This document shows positions 1 to 6,507 of a stretch of DNA of 7,362 nt, piece by piece. A model generated the notes under the pieces. It ran no database searches. It was not told the origin of the DNA and saw only the letters and a list, made by a program, of their open reading frames with translations. The DNA lies in contig JAEZBA010000092.1 in NCBI GenBank assembly GCA_023430245.1, forward strand, positions 1-7,362, given 5' to 3'. Each line of letters starts with the position of its first letter. The first letter of the stretch is position 1. The position numbers and the translations under genes were made by a program. The stretch is from Pseudomonadota bacterium. GTDB lineage: Bacteria > Pseudomonadota > Alphaproteobacteria > Rhizobiales > Xanthobacteraceae.

Positions 1-1494
1 GACATAGACGACGTCGTTGACCTTGAGGCTGCGCCGGGTCGCCGCGTTCCAGGGATTGAGCGGCACGATGCGGCCATCCATCAGCCCGACATTGGTGACC
101 TCGCCGCGCTTGCTGCGGCCATTCTCCAAGACGACGGCGGGTTCCCAATGCACGTCATAGAGCGGCAGCCGCACCGATTTCAGGGCAGCGAGCCAGGCGG
201 GGTCGTCGCCCCGGCGCTCGTCAGTCATGGTCGCGAGCGCGTCGGTGATCGTCGCCTCCGGAGCCTCGAACTTGTAGCGGCCCGTGTTCAGCTCGTAGCG
301 CGCGAGCGCTTCCTGCAGCACCGATTCGGTGGCGCGCTGCAGCTCCGGATTGATGGTCGAACGCACTACATAGGAGGTCGCGTTGAGCGCGCCGATGGAA
401 GGGATCGAGCGCGCCTCCCGCGCGACATGATCGACGAAATGGTAGCCGGTATTCGGCCGCAGCCGCTCATACGGCACGATCTGCGGCAGCTGCACCTTGG
501 CGTCGACCGAGGCGATCATGCCGTCCTCGTGCATGCGGCCCAGCACATAGGCAAGCCGGTCGCGGGTCCGGCCGGCATTGCGATCGGGGCTGAAATAGTT
601 GGGGCCCTTGGCCAGCCCGGCAATGAACGCAGCCTCGACCGGCGTGAGCGCGCCGACGGACTTTCCAAAATAGCCGCGCGACGCCATCTCCACGCCCCAG
701 GCGCCGCGCCCGAGATAGATCGAGTTCAGGTAAAGCTCCAAGATCTCGTCCTTGCTGAGCATCCGCTCGATTTTCGAGGCGACGATGATCTCGCGCAGCT
801 TGCGCTCGTAGGTGACGTCGTTCCCGACCAGAATGGTCTTGGCGAGCTGCTGGGTGATGGTCGATCCGCCCTGCGGGCGGCCCGGCTGCGCCAGATTGCC
901 GACAAACGCCCGGACCAGTCCGCGCTCGTCGACGCCGCTATGCTGACGGAAACGCTTGTCCTCGGCGGCAATGAAGGCATTGCGGACGGTGTCCGGGATC
1001 TCCGTGATCGGGACCCAGACCCGCCGGTTCTCGGGCGTAAACACTTCGGCGAAGCGCTCGCCCTTGCCGTCGAGGATGACGCTCATGCCCGGCAGCGTCA
1101 TGCCCTTCAACTGGCCGACATCCGGCAGACCTTTCAGAGCATCGTTGTAGAACAGGATGACTTCGGTCAGATCAACCGGGGAATTTTCCACCGGCTCGCC
1201 CTTGCAGAATTGCCTGTAGACCGTGTGGAGATCGGAAAAAGACAGTCCTTTCAACACCTTGATCTCGTCGCCGAGCGCGTCCTTGTCGTCCATCGCGGTC
1301 GCGATCAGGTCGTCGAGATTGATCTGCTCGATGTCAAATGATCTGCGCATGTGGAGGCAGCCAGCCTGCAGCAATTGCTGCACCTCGGCCTTGTCGGCGG
1401 CGGGATCGAACTCGGCCTTGATGGCCTCCGGCCGGGTCGTTGCCTGGCTGAATGCGAGTGCCGTCGCCAGGATCTTGACGAGTATGATGTTCAT
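1..1494 (-). CDS. Class A penicillin-binding protein (GT51 glycosyltransferase), N-terminal part, runs off the left edge
   Basis: Peptidoglycan glycosyltransferase that polymerises lipid II in the periplasm. The visible 498 residues carry the GT51 motifs in order: EDKRF at 178-182 with the probable catalytic Glu178, GGSTITQQ at 209-216, then RKLREIIVASKIE, EILELYLNSIYLG and RGAWGVEMASRGYFGK. A linker with NPELQRATESVLQEAL follows. The transpeptidase domain and its SxxK serine lie beyond the window, so bifunctionality is inferred from the family. The ATG at 1494 is the first start in frame; only a weak GC-rich ribosome site precedes it. Residues 1-16 (MNIILVKILATALAFS) resemble a signal peptide rather than the long membrane anchor usual in PBP1A. 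About 130 extra residues, with Cys46 and Cys97, precede the catalytic domain. The open frame on the opposite strand here is a GC-rich shadow. Confidence 0.93.
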   Translation of the reverse strand, partial: MNIILVKILATALAFSQATTRPEAIKAEFDPAADKAEVQQLLQAGCLHMRRSFDIEQINLDDLIATAMDDKDALGDEIKVLKGLSFSDLHTVYRQFCKGEPVENSPVDLTEVILFYNDALKGLPDVGQLKGMTLPGMSVILDGKGERFAEVFTPENRRVWVPITEIPDTVRNAFIAAEDKRFRQHSGVDERGLVRAFVGNLAQPGRPQGGSTITQQLAKTILVGNDVTYERKLREIIVASKIERMLSKDEILELYLNSIYLGRGAWGVEMASRGYFGKSVGALTPVEAAFIAGLAKGPNYFSPDRNAGRTRDRLAYVLGRMHEDGMIASVDAKVQLPQIVPYERLRPNTGYHFVDHVAREARSIPSIGALNATSYVVRSTINPELQRATESVLQEALARYELNTGRYKFEAPEATITDALATMTDERRGDDPAWLAALKSVRLPLYDVHWEPAVVLENGRSKRGEVTNVGLMDGRIVPLNPWNAATRRSLKVNDVVYV

Positions 1495-1987
1495 GAACCG
1501 CCGCGTACCCGAATGCCGCCCCCGGCTTTCGTAGATGAATGATTCTACCCGAAGGCGGGCAAAATAAGGAGCGCTATTAGGGCGATAGCGCTTATTTGAC
1601 CGGCGAGAGCCCGCGGGCTACGCGGCGCGATACCCTGGAACTTCGCCGGATACGGTCGCCCCTACGGGAGATTTTCTCCTTCGCAATGCGTCGTCACCAG
1701 TTTTGCCGGGCCGCAGGCGCAGCGCGCCACGCGAACAACGAAGAGCCCCAGATGCCGCGCGGCCACACGCGCGCGCTGTAATAAAGCTGACATCTCATTT
1801 CGTAATAGTTTCACAGGATTGATTCTACCAACAACCGAGAGCCGATGATTGGCCGGTGCATCATGTTTGCCGGCTACCTGGGTTCTTGCGCCGTTCACCC
1901 GAAAGCCGTCGCGACCAACGCGGCTGCGACTTAGAGCGTAAGCGGCGTCCATTCTCACCCTTAACCTGGCTTAGATTGGCGTGACAC
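1495..1987. other. Intergenic region without a convincing gene
   Basis: This stretch of 493 bases separates the divergent penicillin-binding protein (minus) and methyltransferase (plus) genes. Short open frames exist on both strands (plus 1596-1781, minus 1662-1958), but their translations are Arg/Ala-rich, match no family I know and have no clear ribosome site. Visible structure includes the inverted repeat at 1562-1597, a perfect 12-bp palindrome AGCCCGCGGGCT at 1608-1619, a small GGAGA-TTT-TCTCC hairpin near 1667-1680, and an AT-richer patch around 1780-1830. A -10-like TAGAAT on the minus strand (1547 down to 1542) could serve the penicillin-binding protein gene; its -35 is poor. TTAGAT at 1971-1976 could be a -10 for the methyltransferase, which would then be nearly leaderless. 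Confidence 0.6.
1562..1597. promoter_or_regulatory. Strong interrupted inverted repeat upstream of the penicillin-binding protein gene
   Basis: AGCGCTAT (1570-1577) and ATAGCGCT (1585-1592) are perfect 8-bp inverted repeats around a 7-base spacer. The symmetry continues outward as AAATA (1562-1566) and TATTT (1593-1597), with a short bulge on the left arm. It lies 68 bp from the start codon of the minus-strand gene and upstream of a possible TAGAAT -10. That position suits a dimeric regulator's operator. It could also form a hairpin in RNA, but no U-tract makes it a clear terminator, and no gene visible on either side ends here. The repeat is seen directly; the operator role is inference. Confidence 0.4.
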
Positions 1988-2716
1988 ATGAAGGCTCAGC
2001 AGACCATCAACAAGGAAGCGGTCATCGGCGCCTATGATCGATGGGCGCCCGTCTATGACATCGTGTTCGGCCCGATCTTCCAGCGTGGCCGACAGGCCGC
2101 AATCGAAGCGGCCGAACGGATCGGAGGACGCATTCTCGAAGTCGGAATCGGGACCGGCATTGCGCTCAGGGATTACTCCCCGAAGAACCGCATCGTCGGC
2201 ATCGATATCTCCGCGCTGATGCTGGAGAAGGCGCGTATGCGCGTTCGCGGGATGGGGCTGAGCCATGTCGAGCAACTCGCGGTGATGGACGCGAGCAACC
2301 TCGACTTTCCTGACAATTCCTTTGACGTCGTAATGGCGCAATATGTCGTCTCCACGGTTCCGCGCCCGGAAGCAACGCTTGATGAGTTCGCGCGGGTTCT
2401 GAAGCCGGGCGGAGAGATCATTCTCGCCAGTCGCCTCAGCGAAGAAAACGGGTTGCGACGCTCGATCGAGCATTTCGTTGCACCTGCCGCGCGCAAACTC
2501 GGCTGGCGCACCGAATTCGGCTGGGAACGATATCTCGCCTGGGCGGCGCGCACGCCCAGCATCGAACTTGTCGAGCGGCGCAAAATGCCGCCGCTTGGTC
2601 ATTTCGCGCTGATCCGGTTCCGCAAGAAAGCCTTGCCGAGCACGGCTGACATTTCCGCGAACGTTCAACGCGCTGCAGAGCTTTCGAACCACGGCCGCAG
2701 CACCAGCGTCGCGTAG
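1988..2716 (+). CDS. pmtA: Phosphatidylethanolamine N-methyltransferase, Rhodobacter (PmtA) type
   Basis: SAM-dependent methyltransferase of 242 residues, expected to methylate phosphatidylethanolamine towards mono-/dimethyl-PE and phosphatidylcholine at the inner membrane. It carries the PmtA/UbiE-like start AYDRWAPVYD (15-24), SAM motif I EVGIGTG (51-57), the acidic end of strand 2 at Asp73 (GIDIS), the DASNLDFPDNSFD stretch (101-113) and the VLKPGGEI post-motif (137-144). A C-terminal PPLGHFALIRFRK segment (201-213) is typical of this Pmt type. About 25 further residues form a hydrophilic tail. No good Shine-Dalgarno precedes the ATG, so a leaderless or weakly initiated start is possible. 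The next gene follows after 64 bp on the same strand. Bradyrhizobia carry several Pmt paralogues with different specificities, so which methylation step this one performs cannot be read from sequence. A generic class I methyltransferase is the alternative, made less likely by the nearby psd. Confidence 0.85.
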   Translation: MKAQQTINKEAVIGAYDRWAPVYDIVFGPIFQRGRQAAIEAAERIGGRILEVGIGTGIALRDYSPKNRIVGIDISALMLEKARMRVRGMGLSHVEQLAVMDASNLDFPDNSFDVVMAQYVVSTVPRPEATLDEFARVLKPGGEIILASRLSEENGLRRSIEHFVAPAARKLGWRTEFGWERYLAWAARTPSIELVERRKMPPLGHFALIRFRKKALPSTADISANVQRAAELSNHGRSTSVA

Positions 2717-2780
2717 CTGACACGGCCACAGCTTGCCCGGCCGATATTGTCGATCACACTCGTCAAACAGGGGATGTGTC

Positions 2781-3434
2781 ATGGGTTTCTTGGAAGCGCT
2801 GCGCGAACAGCGCTGGGACGATCACCGCTACTATCATCACAGCCGAATCAACCAGACGCTTCATCTCGTAAGCGCGCTGAGCTTCCTCACCGCCTATGTG
2901 CTGGTCTTCTTCGACCCCGCCGTGGCGGCTCTGATCGGCTGGCTGGTGGCGATGACGACGCGACAGGCCGGGCACTTCTTCTTCGAGCCCAAAGGATACG
3001 ACCACATCAATCACGCCACCCATGAGCACAAGGAAGACATCAAGGTCGGGTACAATCTGCAGCGCAAGATCGTACTGCTGACGATCTGGGCTCTGTCACC
3101 GCTCGTGCTGCTGGCCGACCCGACCCTGTTCGGCATTTTCGAGCCGGCGACCGGCGTAGCGGACTTCATCCGGCAGACTGCGAAAATCTGGCTTGCTCTG
3201 GGCCTCGGCGGCCTGATCGCCCGCACTATCCAGTTGTTCTTCATTCGCGACGTGCAGACGGGACTCGTCTGGGCGACCAAGATCCTCACTGACCCGTTCC
3301 ATGACATCAAGCTCTACTACAAGGCACCGCTTTATCTGCTGCGTGGCGAATTGATCGATCCGAACCACGGCAAGCATCGGCCGGGAGAGGCGGATGACGA
3401 GGAAGAGGAGGAGGTCGCGCTGCGGCCTCTGTGA
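2781..3434 (+). CDS. Histidine-rich multi-spanning membrane protein with Mpo1/DUF962-like motifs
   Basis: A 217-residue membrane protein of unproven function. The ATG at 2781 is chosen because AGGGGA (2769-2774) lies 6 bases upstream; an upstream TTG at 2733 has no such support. Predicted membrane segments are about 29-44, 47-60, 97-112 and 136-155. The N-terminal half contains YYHHSRINQTLH (17-28) and QAGHFFFE (62-69). These resemble the YHHNPxNxxxH and QxxGHxxFE signatures of yeast Mpo1 (DUF962), a membrane Fe(II) dioxygenase that alpha-oxidises 2-hydroxy fatty acids. A second histidine cluster, HxxHxxHxH, lies at 75-83. The C-terminus is soluble and ends in an acidic run (EEEEE, 207-211). 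It follows the methyltransferase on the same strand and converges with the aminotransferase, 36 bp away. The gene call is firm; the Mpo1 link is a remote motif match made by eye. Confidence 0.8.
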   Translation: MGFLEALREQRWDDHRYYHHSRINQTLHLVSALSFLTAYVLVFFDPAVAALIGWLVAMTTRQAGHFFFEPKGYDHINHATHEHKEDIKVGYNLQRKIVLLTIWALSPLVLLADPTLFGIFEPATGVADFIRQTAKIWLALGLGGLIARTIQLFFIRDVQTGLVWATKILTDPFHDIKLYYKAPLYLLRGELIDPNHGKHRPGEADDEEEEEVALRPL

Positions 3435-3470
3435 GAATAACGGGGCCAGAATAGCCGGGCGCAAAGCCGA

Positions 3471-5138
3471 TCAGCGATTGCCAAATCGGTGAGCGATGAC
3501 CTCCCTCAACAGCGCCCTCTTGACAGACTTGTTGGTGGTGGACGGATCGGTCCACCACCAACCATCCCGCTCCATCTCGGTGGCTGCGGCAACGAACCGG
3601 TCGGCCACAGCTGCAAAATCCGCCTCAGTATAATTCAGGCTGAAGATCAGCCGGCCGCTGCCAACCCAGCTCAAGGCCAAACCGTGAGCGCGCAGATAAT
3701 ATTGCAGCATCCAATTGTAGCGCGACGGACGGGTGTACAGCACCGTCCAGATCGAGGACAGATTTGCCACCTGCACCGGCAGGTTTGCCTCTTGAAGCCG
3801 TGCATTGAGCGTCGCAGCTCGCACGTTCCAGGTCTCATCCAGCCCATCATAGACGCCCGCCAATTTAGGTCCGTCGAGCCGGGTCAAAAATTCGTTCATC
3901 GCCCCCATGACATAGGGGTGCGAGTTGAAGGTTCCGCGCGCGAAGCAGATGTCGGCCGGCCGGTCCTCGCGGAAGCGCTGCATCAGGTCACCGCGGCCGC
4001 AAACGACGCCGACCGGCAACCCGCCCCCGAGCGTCTTGCCGTAGGTCACCATATCGGCCTTCACGCCAAAATATTCCTGTGCGCCGCCGCGTGCCAGCCG
4101 GAATCCGACAAACACCTCGTCGAAAATCAACACAATGCCGCGCTCGCTGCAAACCTGCCGAAGCTTGCGCAGCCATTCCGAATAGGCCGCCCGATCGAAA
4201 TCCGCACGACGCGAACCGTCCACCAGAGACGAATCGCCCGGGGCATTTGCGTTCGGATGCAGCGACTGGAGCGGGTTTACCAGAACGCAGGCAATGTTCT
4301 TGCGCGAGCGAAGCACCTGCAGCGTTTTTTCGGACATATCGCTCAGGGTGTAGGTGTAGTCGGCCGGGACCGGATTGCCGATGCCGGGTTGCACATCGCC
4401 CCACCAGCCGTGATAGGCGCCGCACAGTCGCACGAGATGCGTGCGTTTCGTGTGATAGCGGGCAAGCCGCACCGCCTGCATCACGGCCTCGGTGCCGGAC
4501 ATGTGGAACGAGACTTCGTCGAAACCGGAAATTTCTTTCAGGCGCCGGACATTGTCGACGATCACCGGATGATAGCCGCCCAGCACGGGGCCAAGGTCAC
4601 GCACTCTCTCGGCGCCCTTGGCCATGCAGTCCTTGTAGAAGTCGTAACCGAAGACATTGACCCCGTAAGATCCGGTGAGATCGTAGAAGCTATTGCCGTC
4701 GAGATCGGTCACCGTCACGCCATGCGACGATTGCAGGAACGAACTGCCCTTCAGATGATCCCGCACGATCCTGCTGAATTGAAACGGGACGCGATATCGC
4801 GCGGTGAACTTGAGGTCGGAAATGCCCTCTGCCGCCTCGGCCGTGAGTTGCGCGGTTATCGGGAAACGCGTCCGGTAATAGTCGGCGAGCTGACCGAACC
4901 CTGCACGGCGTCTTGCGACGACATCATCCGGTGCCTTGTCGGCACGAAAAAAGTCCGCCTCGTTGTACTCGTAGAAAGGAATGAACGAGGCGAGCCGGCG
5001 CGACATGCGCGAATGCCCTTCGAGCGACCTGTGTTTGGCGCCCGACAGCATAAGGCGCGCTCTAACTTTCGGAAGCAGCGCCACCAGTGCTGCCGCACCG
5101 GTGGCGTAAAGGGCGAAGGCGGCGTGTGACGAATCCAT
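3471..5138 (-). CDS. Membrane-anchored class III PLP-dependent aminotransferase (glutamate-1-semialdehyde aminomutase-like)
   Basis: Fold-type I, class III aminotransferase of 555 residues, longer than GSA aminomutase (about 430). Numbered from the ATG at 5138, the PLP site is complete: SGTEA (214-218) for the phosphate, Tyr242-His-Gly for ring stacking, Asp340 in FDEVFVGFR, Schiff-base Lys368 in YGKTLGGG and Thr403 in GTFNSHP. A hydrophobic segment at about 7-24 (FALYATGAAALVALLP) followed by basic residues should anchor it in the membrane with the enzyme in the cytoplasm. A region of about 90 residues (SRMSRRLASFIPFYEY onward) lies between anchor and core. The core also resembles aminotransferase modules built into polyketide/lipopeptide synthases. 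Transamination or 1,2-amino shift on a lipid-linked carbonyl is therefore plausible, but the substrate is unknown. A GTG at 5180 would extend it into psd; it lacks a ribosome site and was not used. It is divergent from psd, with starts 32 bp apart. Confidence 0.88.
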   Translation of the reverse strand: MDSSHAAFALYATGAAALVALLPKVRARLMLSGAKHRSLEGHSRMSRRLASFIPFYEYNEADFFRADKAPDDVVARRRAGFGQLADYYRTRFPITAQLTAEAAEGISDLKFTARYRVPFQFSRIVRDHLKGSSFLQSSHGVTVTDLDGNSFYDLTGSYGVNVFGYDFYKDCMAKGAERVRDLGPVLGGYHPVIVDNVRRLKEISGFDEVSFHMSGTEAVMQAVRLARYHTKRTHLVRLCGAYHGWWGDVQPGIGNPVPADYTYTLSDMSEKTLQVLRSRKNIACVLVNPLQSLHPNANAPGDSSLVDGSRRADFDRAAYSEWLRKLRQVCSERGIVLIFDEVFVGFRLARGGAQEYFGVKADMVTYGKTLGGGLPVGVVCGRGDLMQRFREDRPADICFARGTFNSHPYVMGAMNEFLTRLDGPKLAGVYDGLDETWNVRAATLNARLQEANLPVQVANLSSIWTVLYTRPSRYNWMLQYYLRAHGLALSWVGSGRLIFSLNYTEADFAAVADRFVAAATEMERDGWWWTDPSTTNKSVKRALLREVIAHRFGNR

Positions 5139-5170
5139 GACCGATGCGGTTAAGCAAAGAAGAATACAGG

Positions 5171-6031
5171 ATGATGACACTACGCAGATTGTTCGATCCC
5201 CTCAGTGAGGATCTCAATTTTCTTCTCACCAATCGCATTCCACGGCGATGGACGACGCAATTCATCGGCTGGCTGAGCAAGGTCGAACAGCCGATCGTAC
5301 GTGACGCCACCATCGGGATCTGGCGCCTGTTTTCGGACCTCGATCTGAGCGAAGCGAAGAAGGCCAGGTTCACCAGCATGCATGATTGCTTCACGCGCGA
5401 GTTGAAGGAGGGCGCGCGCCCGGTCGACCACGACCCGACCGCTCTGGTGAGCCCCTGCGACGCCATCGTCGGGGCTTGCGGGCGCATAACCGACGGTCAA
5501 CTGTTTCAGGTCAAGGGCCTACCGTACCGGCTAGCCGAACTCGTGTCGGACCCGGAGTTCGAAACCGCATATCGAAACGGCCGCTACGTCACACTAAGGC
5601 TAACCGCCAGCATGTATCATCGCTTCCACGCACCCTATGACTGCACGGTGGAGCAGGTGACGGCCATTTCCGGCGACACCTGGAACGTCAATCCGATTGC
5701 GCTCAAGCGCATCGAAAAGCTGTTCTGCCGGAATGAGCGCGCAGTCATCCGCACCAAGCTCCCCGGCGGAGCGCTGGTGACGCTGGTCCCGGTTGCAGCG
5801 ATTCTCGTGGCCAGCATCCGGCTGCACTTCCTCGACCTGACGCTCGGCATGCATTACCGGGGCGCACGCACCCTTGGCTGCGACGTATCGCTAGCCAAAG
5901 GCCAGGAGATGGGATGGTTTGAGCATGGCTCCACCATCATCGTGTTCGCGCCGGATTTGTTCGAGCTGCAACCCGGGGTGCAGGAAGGCACAAAAATCCG
6001 GATGGGTGAACCGCTGCTGCGGATCCCGTGA
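5171..6031 (+). CDS. psd: Phosphatidylserine decarboxylase proenzyme, class I (E. coli-like, long form)
   Basis: Pyruvoyl-dependent enzyme converting phosphatidylserine to phosphatidylethanolamine at the inner membrane. Numbered from the ATG at 5171 (286 residues), the self-cleavage site is Gly253-Ser254 in FEHGSTIIVFAP. Ser254 should become the pyruvoyl group of a short C-terminal alpha chain. The processing aspartate is Asp97 in SPCDAIVG, and histidines His150 and His153 sit in YHRFHAPYD, as in E. coli Psd. E. coli has LGST where this has HGST; the GST core is intact. AGAAG at 5158-5162 is 8 bases upstream of 5171 and favours this start. ATG 5174 is an alternative, and ATG 5144 lacks a ribosome site. 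Many alphaproteobacteria have a short Psd (about 230 aa) beside pssA; this is the other type and may be a second, specialised copy. It converges with the 113-residue orphan after 15 bp. Confidence 0.92.
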   Translation: MMTLRRLFDPLSEDLNFLLTNRIPRRWTTQFIGWLSKVEQPIVRDATIGIWRLFSDLDLSEAKKARFTSMHDCFTRELKEGARPVDHDPTALVSPCDAIVGACGRITDGQLFQVKGLPYRLAELVSDPEFETAYRNGRYVTLRLTASMYHRFHAPYDCTVEQVTAISGDTWNVNPIALKRIEKLFCRNERAVIRTKLPGGALVTLVPVAAILVASIRLHFLDLTLGMHYRGARTLGCDVSLAKGQEMGWFEHGSTIIVFAPDLFELQPGVQEGTKIRMGEPLLRIP

Positions 6032-6046
6032 CGAGCGCCCGCAGCC

Positions 6047-6388
6047 TTATGGTCTACGGTGCCTCCTCGGCTCGAAGGGAAGGACCGGAACTGTCCGCGT
6101 CGTGGGCACAGGCTGGGGAGCGAACTGGAATCCGCCACTGGCATTAACGATGCTCGTCTGCGCCACCGCGGCGGGTCGGACGGAACGGATATCGGCGTAG
6201 TCCAGCACGAGATAATCACCGACGCTGTTGAGGATCTCCGCAAACCGGTCGCGGCAGATGATCCGTTCGGCCAGGATCGTGTCGGTGCGAGCTTCAACGA
6301 TTGCCGGTTCGCCCGTGCGGCTATGGACCGAAAGCACCTGTTTCAACTTTTGCGAACGGACCGCAGCGATGGAAATGACGTTGTTCAT
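6047..6388 (-). CDS. Small conserved-looking hypothetical protein, 113 aa
   Basis: I do not recognise this family. The ATG at 6388 (MNNVISIAAVRSQKLKQ) is preceded by GGAG 10 bases upstream; the frame stays open to 6619, but upstream codons look like Arg/Ser-rich non-coding sequence. Residues 1-72 look like a compact alpha/beta domain with VLSVHSRTGEPAIVEART (18-35) and VGDYLVLDYADIRSVRP (56-72). The rest is a Pro-rich, probably disordered tail ending in basic RRHRRP. No signal peptide or membrane segment is seen, so it is probably cytoplasmic. It is divergent from the ferritin-like gene across 175 bp and tail-to-tail with psd. A weak EcfG-like promoter overlaps its ribosome site. The ordered N-terminal half and normal codon pattern support a real gene; the alternative is a chance open frame. 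Confidence 0.6.
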   Translation of the reverse strand: MNNVISIAAVRSQKLKQVLSVHSRTGEPAIVEARTDTILAERIICRDRFAEILNSVGDYLVLDYADIRSVRPAAVAQTSIVNASGGFQFAPQPVPTTRTVPVLPFEPRRHRRP

Positions 6389-6396
6389 GGCCGTGT

Positions 6397-6421
6397 AACT
6401 CCGATGTCCGGCGGCTGTTCC
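6397..6421 (-). promoter_or_regulatory. Possible EcfG-type promoter for the 113-aa gene
   Basis: On the minus strand GGAAC (6421-6417), 16 bases and AGTT (6400-6397) approach the alphaproteobacterial general-stress consensus GGAAC-N16/17-CGTT, with one mismatch in the -10. Transcription would start only a few bases before the ATG at 6388. The message would then be nearly leaderless, and the GGAG ribosome site would fall inside the promoter. This geometry weakens the call, though a stress promoter facing away from the stronger one at 6508 would make sense. Confidence 0.25.
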
Positions 6422-6507
6422 CGCAGACTGGAGTTGGTCGGACCGGGCGGTTTTTCGGTTCATGACCTGGCGGCGGAGCAATTTGCACCGACACAACCCC
6501 TCCGGCA

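Noticed and set aside
148..1341. Open frame of 397 codons on the plus strand
   Set aside because: It lies antisense to the penicillin-binding protein, whose minus-strand frame carries all GT51 motifs. Its translation is Arg/Asp/Leu-rich and matches nothing, typical of a GC-rich shadow.
1637..1660. GGAAC at 1637 as an EcfG -35 element
   Set aside because: No GTT at the required distance of 16-17 bases, and no gene starts downstream at a suitable position.
1662..1958. Possible 98-codon minus-strand gene in the intergenic region
   Set aside because: No ribosome site, Arg/Ala-rich composition, no recognisable motif; GC-rich non-coding DNA gives such frames by chance.
1961..1975. CtrA-like box TTAA...TTAG before the methyltransferase
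   Set aside because: The spacing is 6 rather than 7 and the second half is TTAG, not TTAA, so it does not meet the consensus.
1961..2782. Open frame of 273 codons on the minus strand
   Set aside because: Antisense of the methyltransferase, whose SAM motifs are clear; the translation looks like a shadow.
3489..5129. Open frame of 546 codons on the plus strand
   Set aside because: Exact antisense of the aminotransferase, which has an intact PLP site. The plus translation shows no domain.
5139..5180. GTG start at 5180 for the aminotransferase
   Set aside because: It would overlap the psd start, adds MSSSCILLCLTASV without a ribosome site, and makes the membrane segment start later than usual; the ATG at 5138 is simpler.
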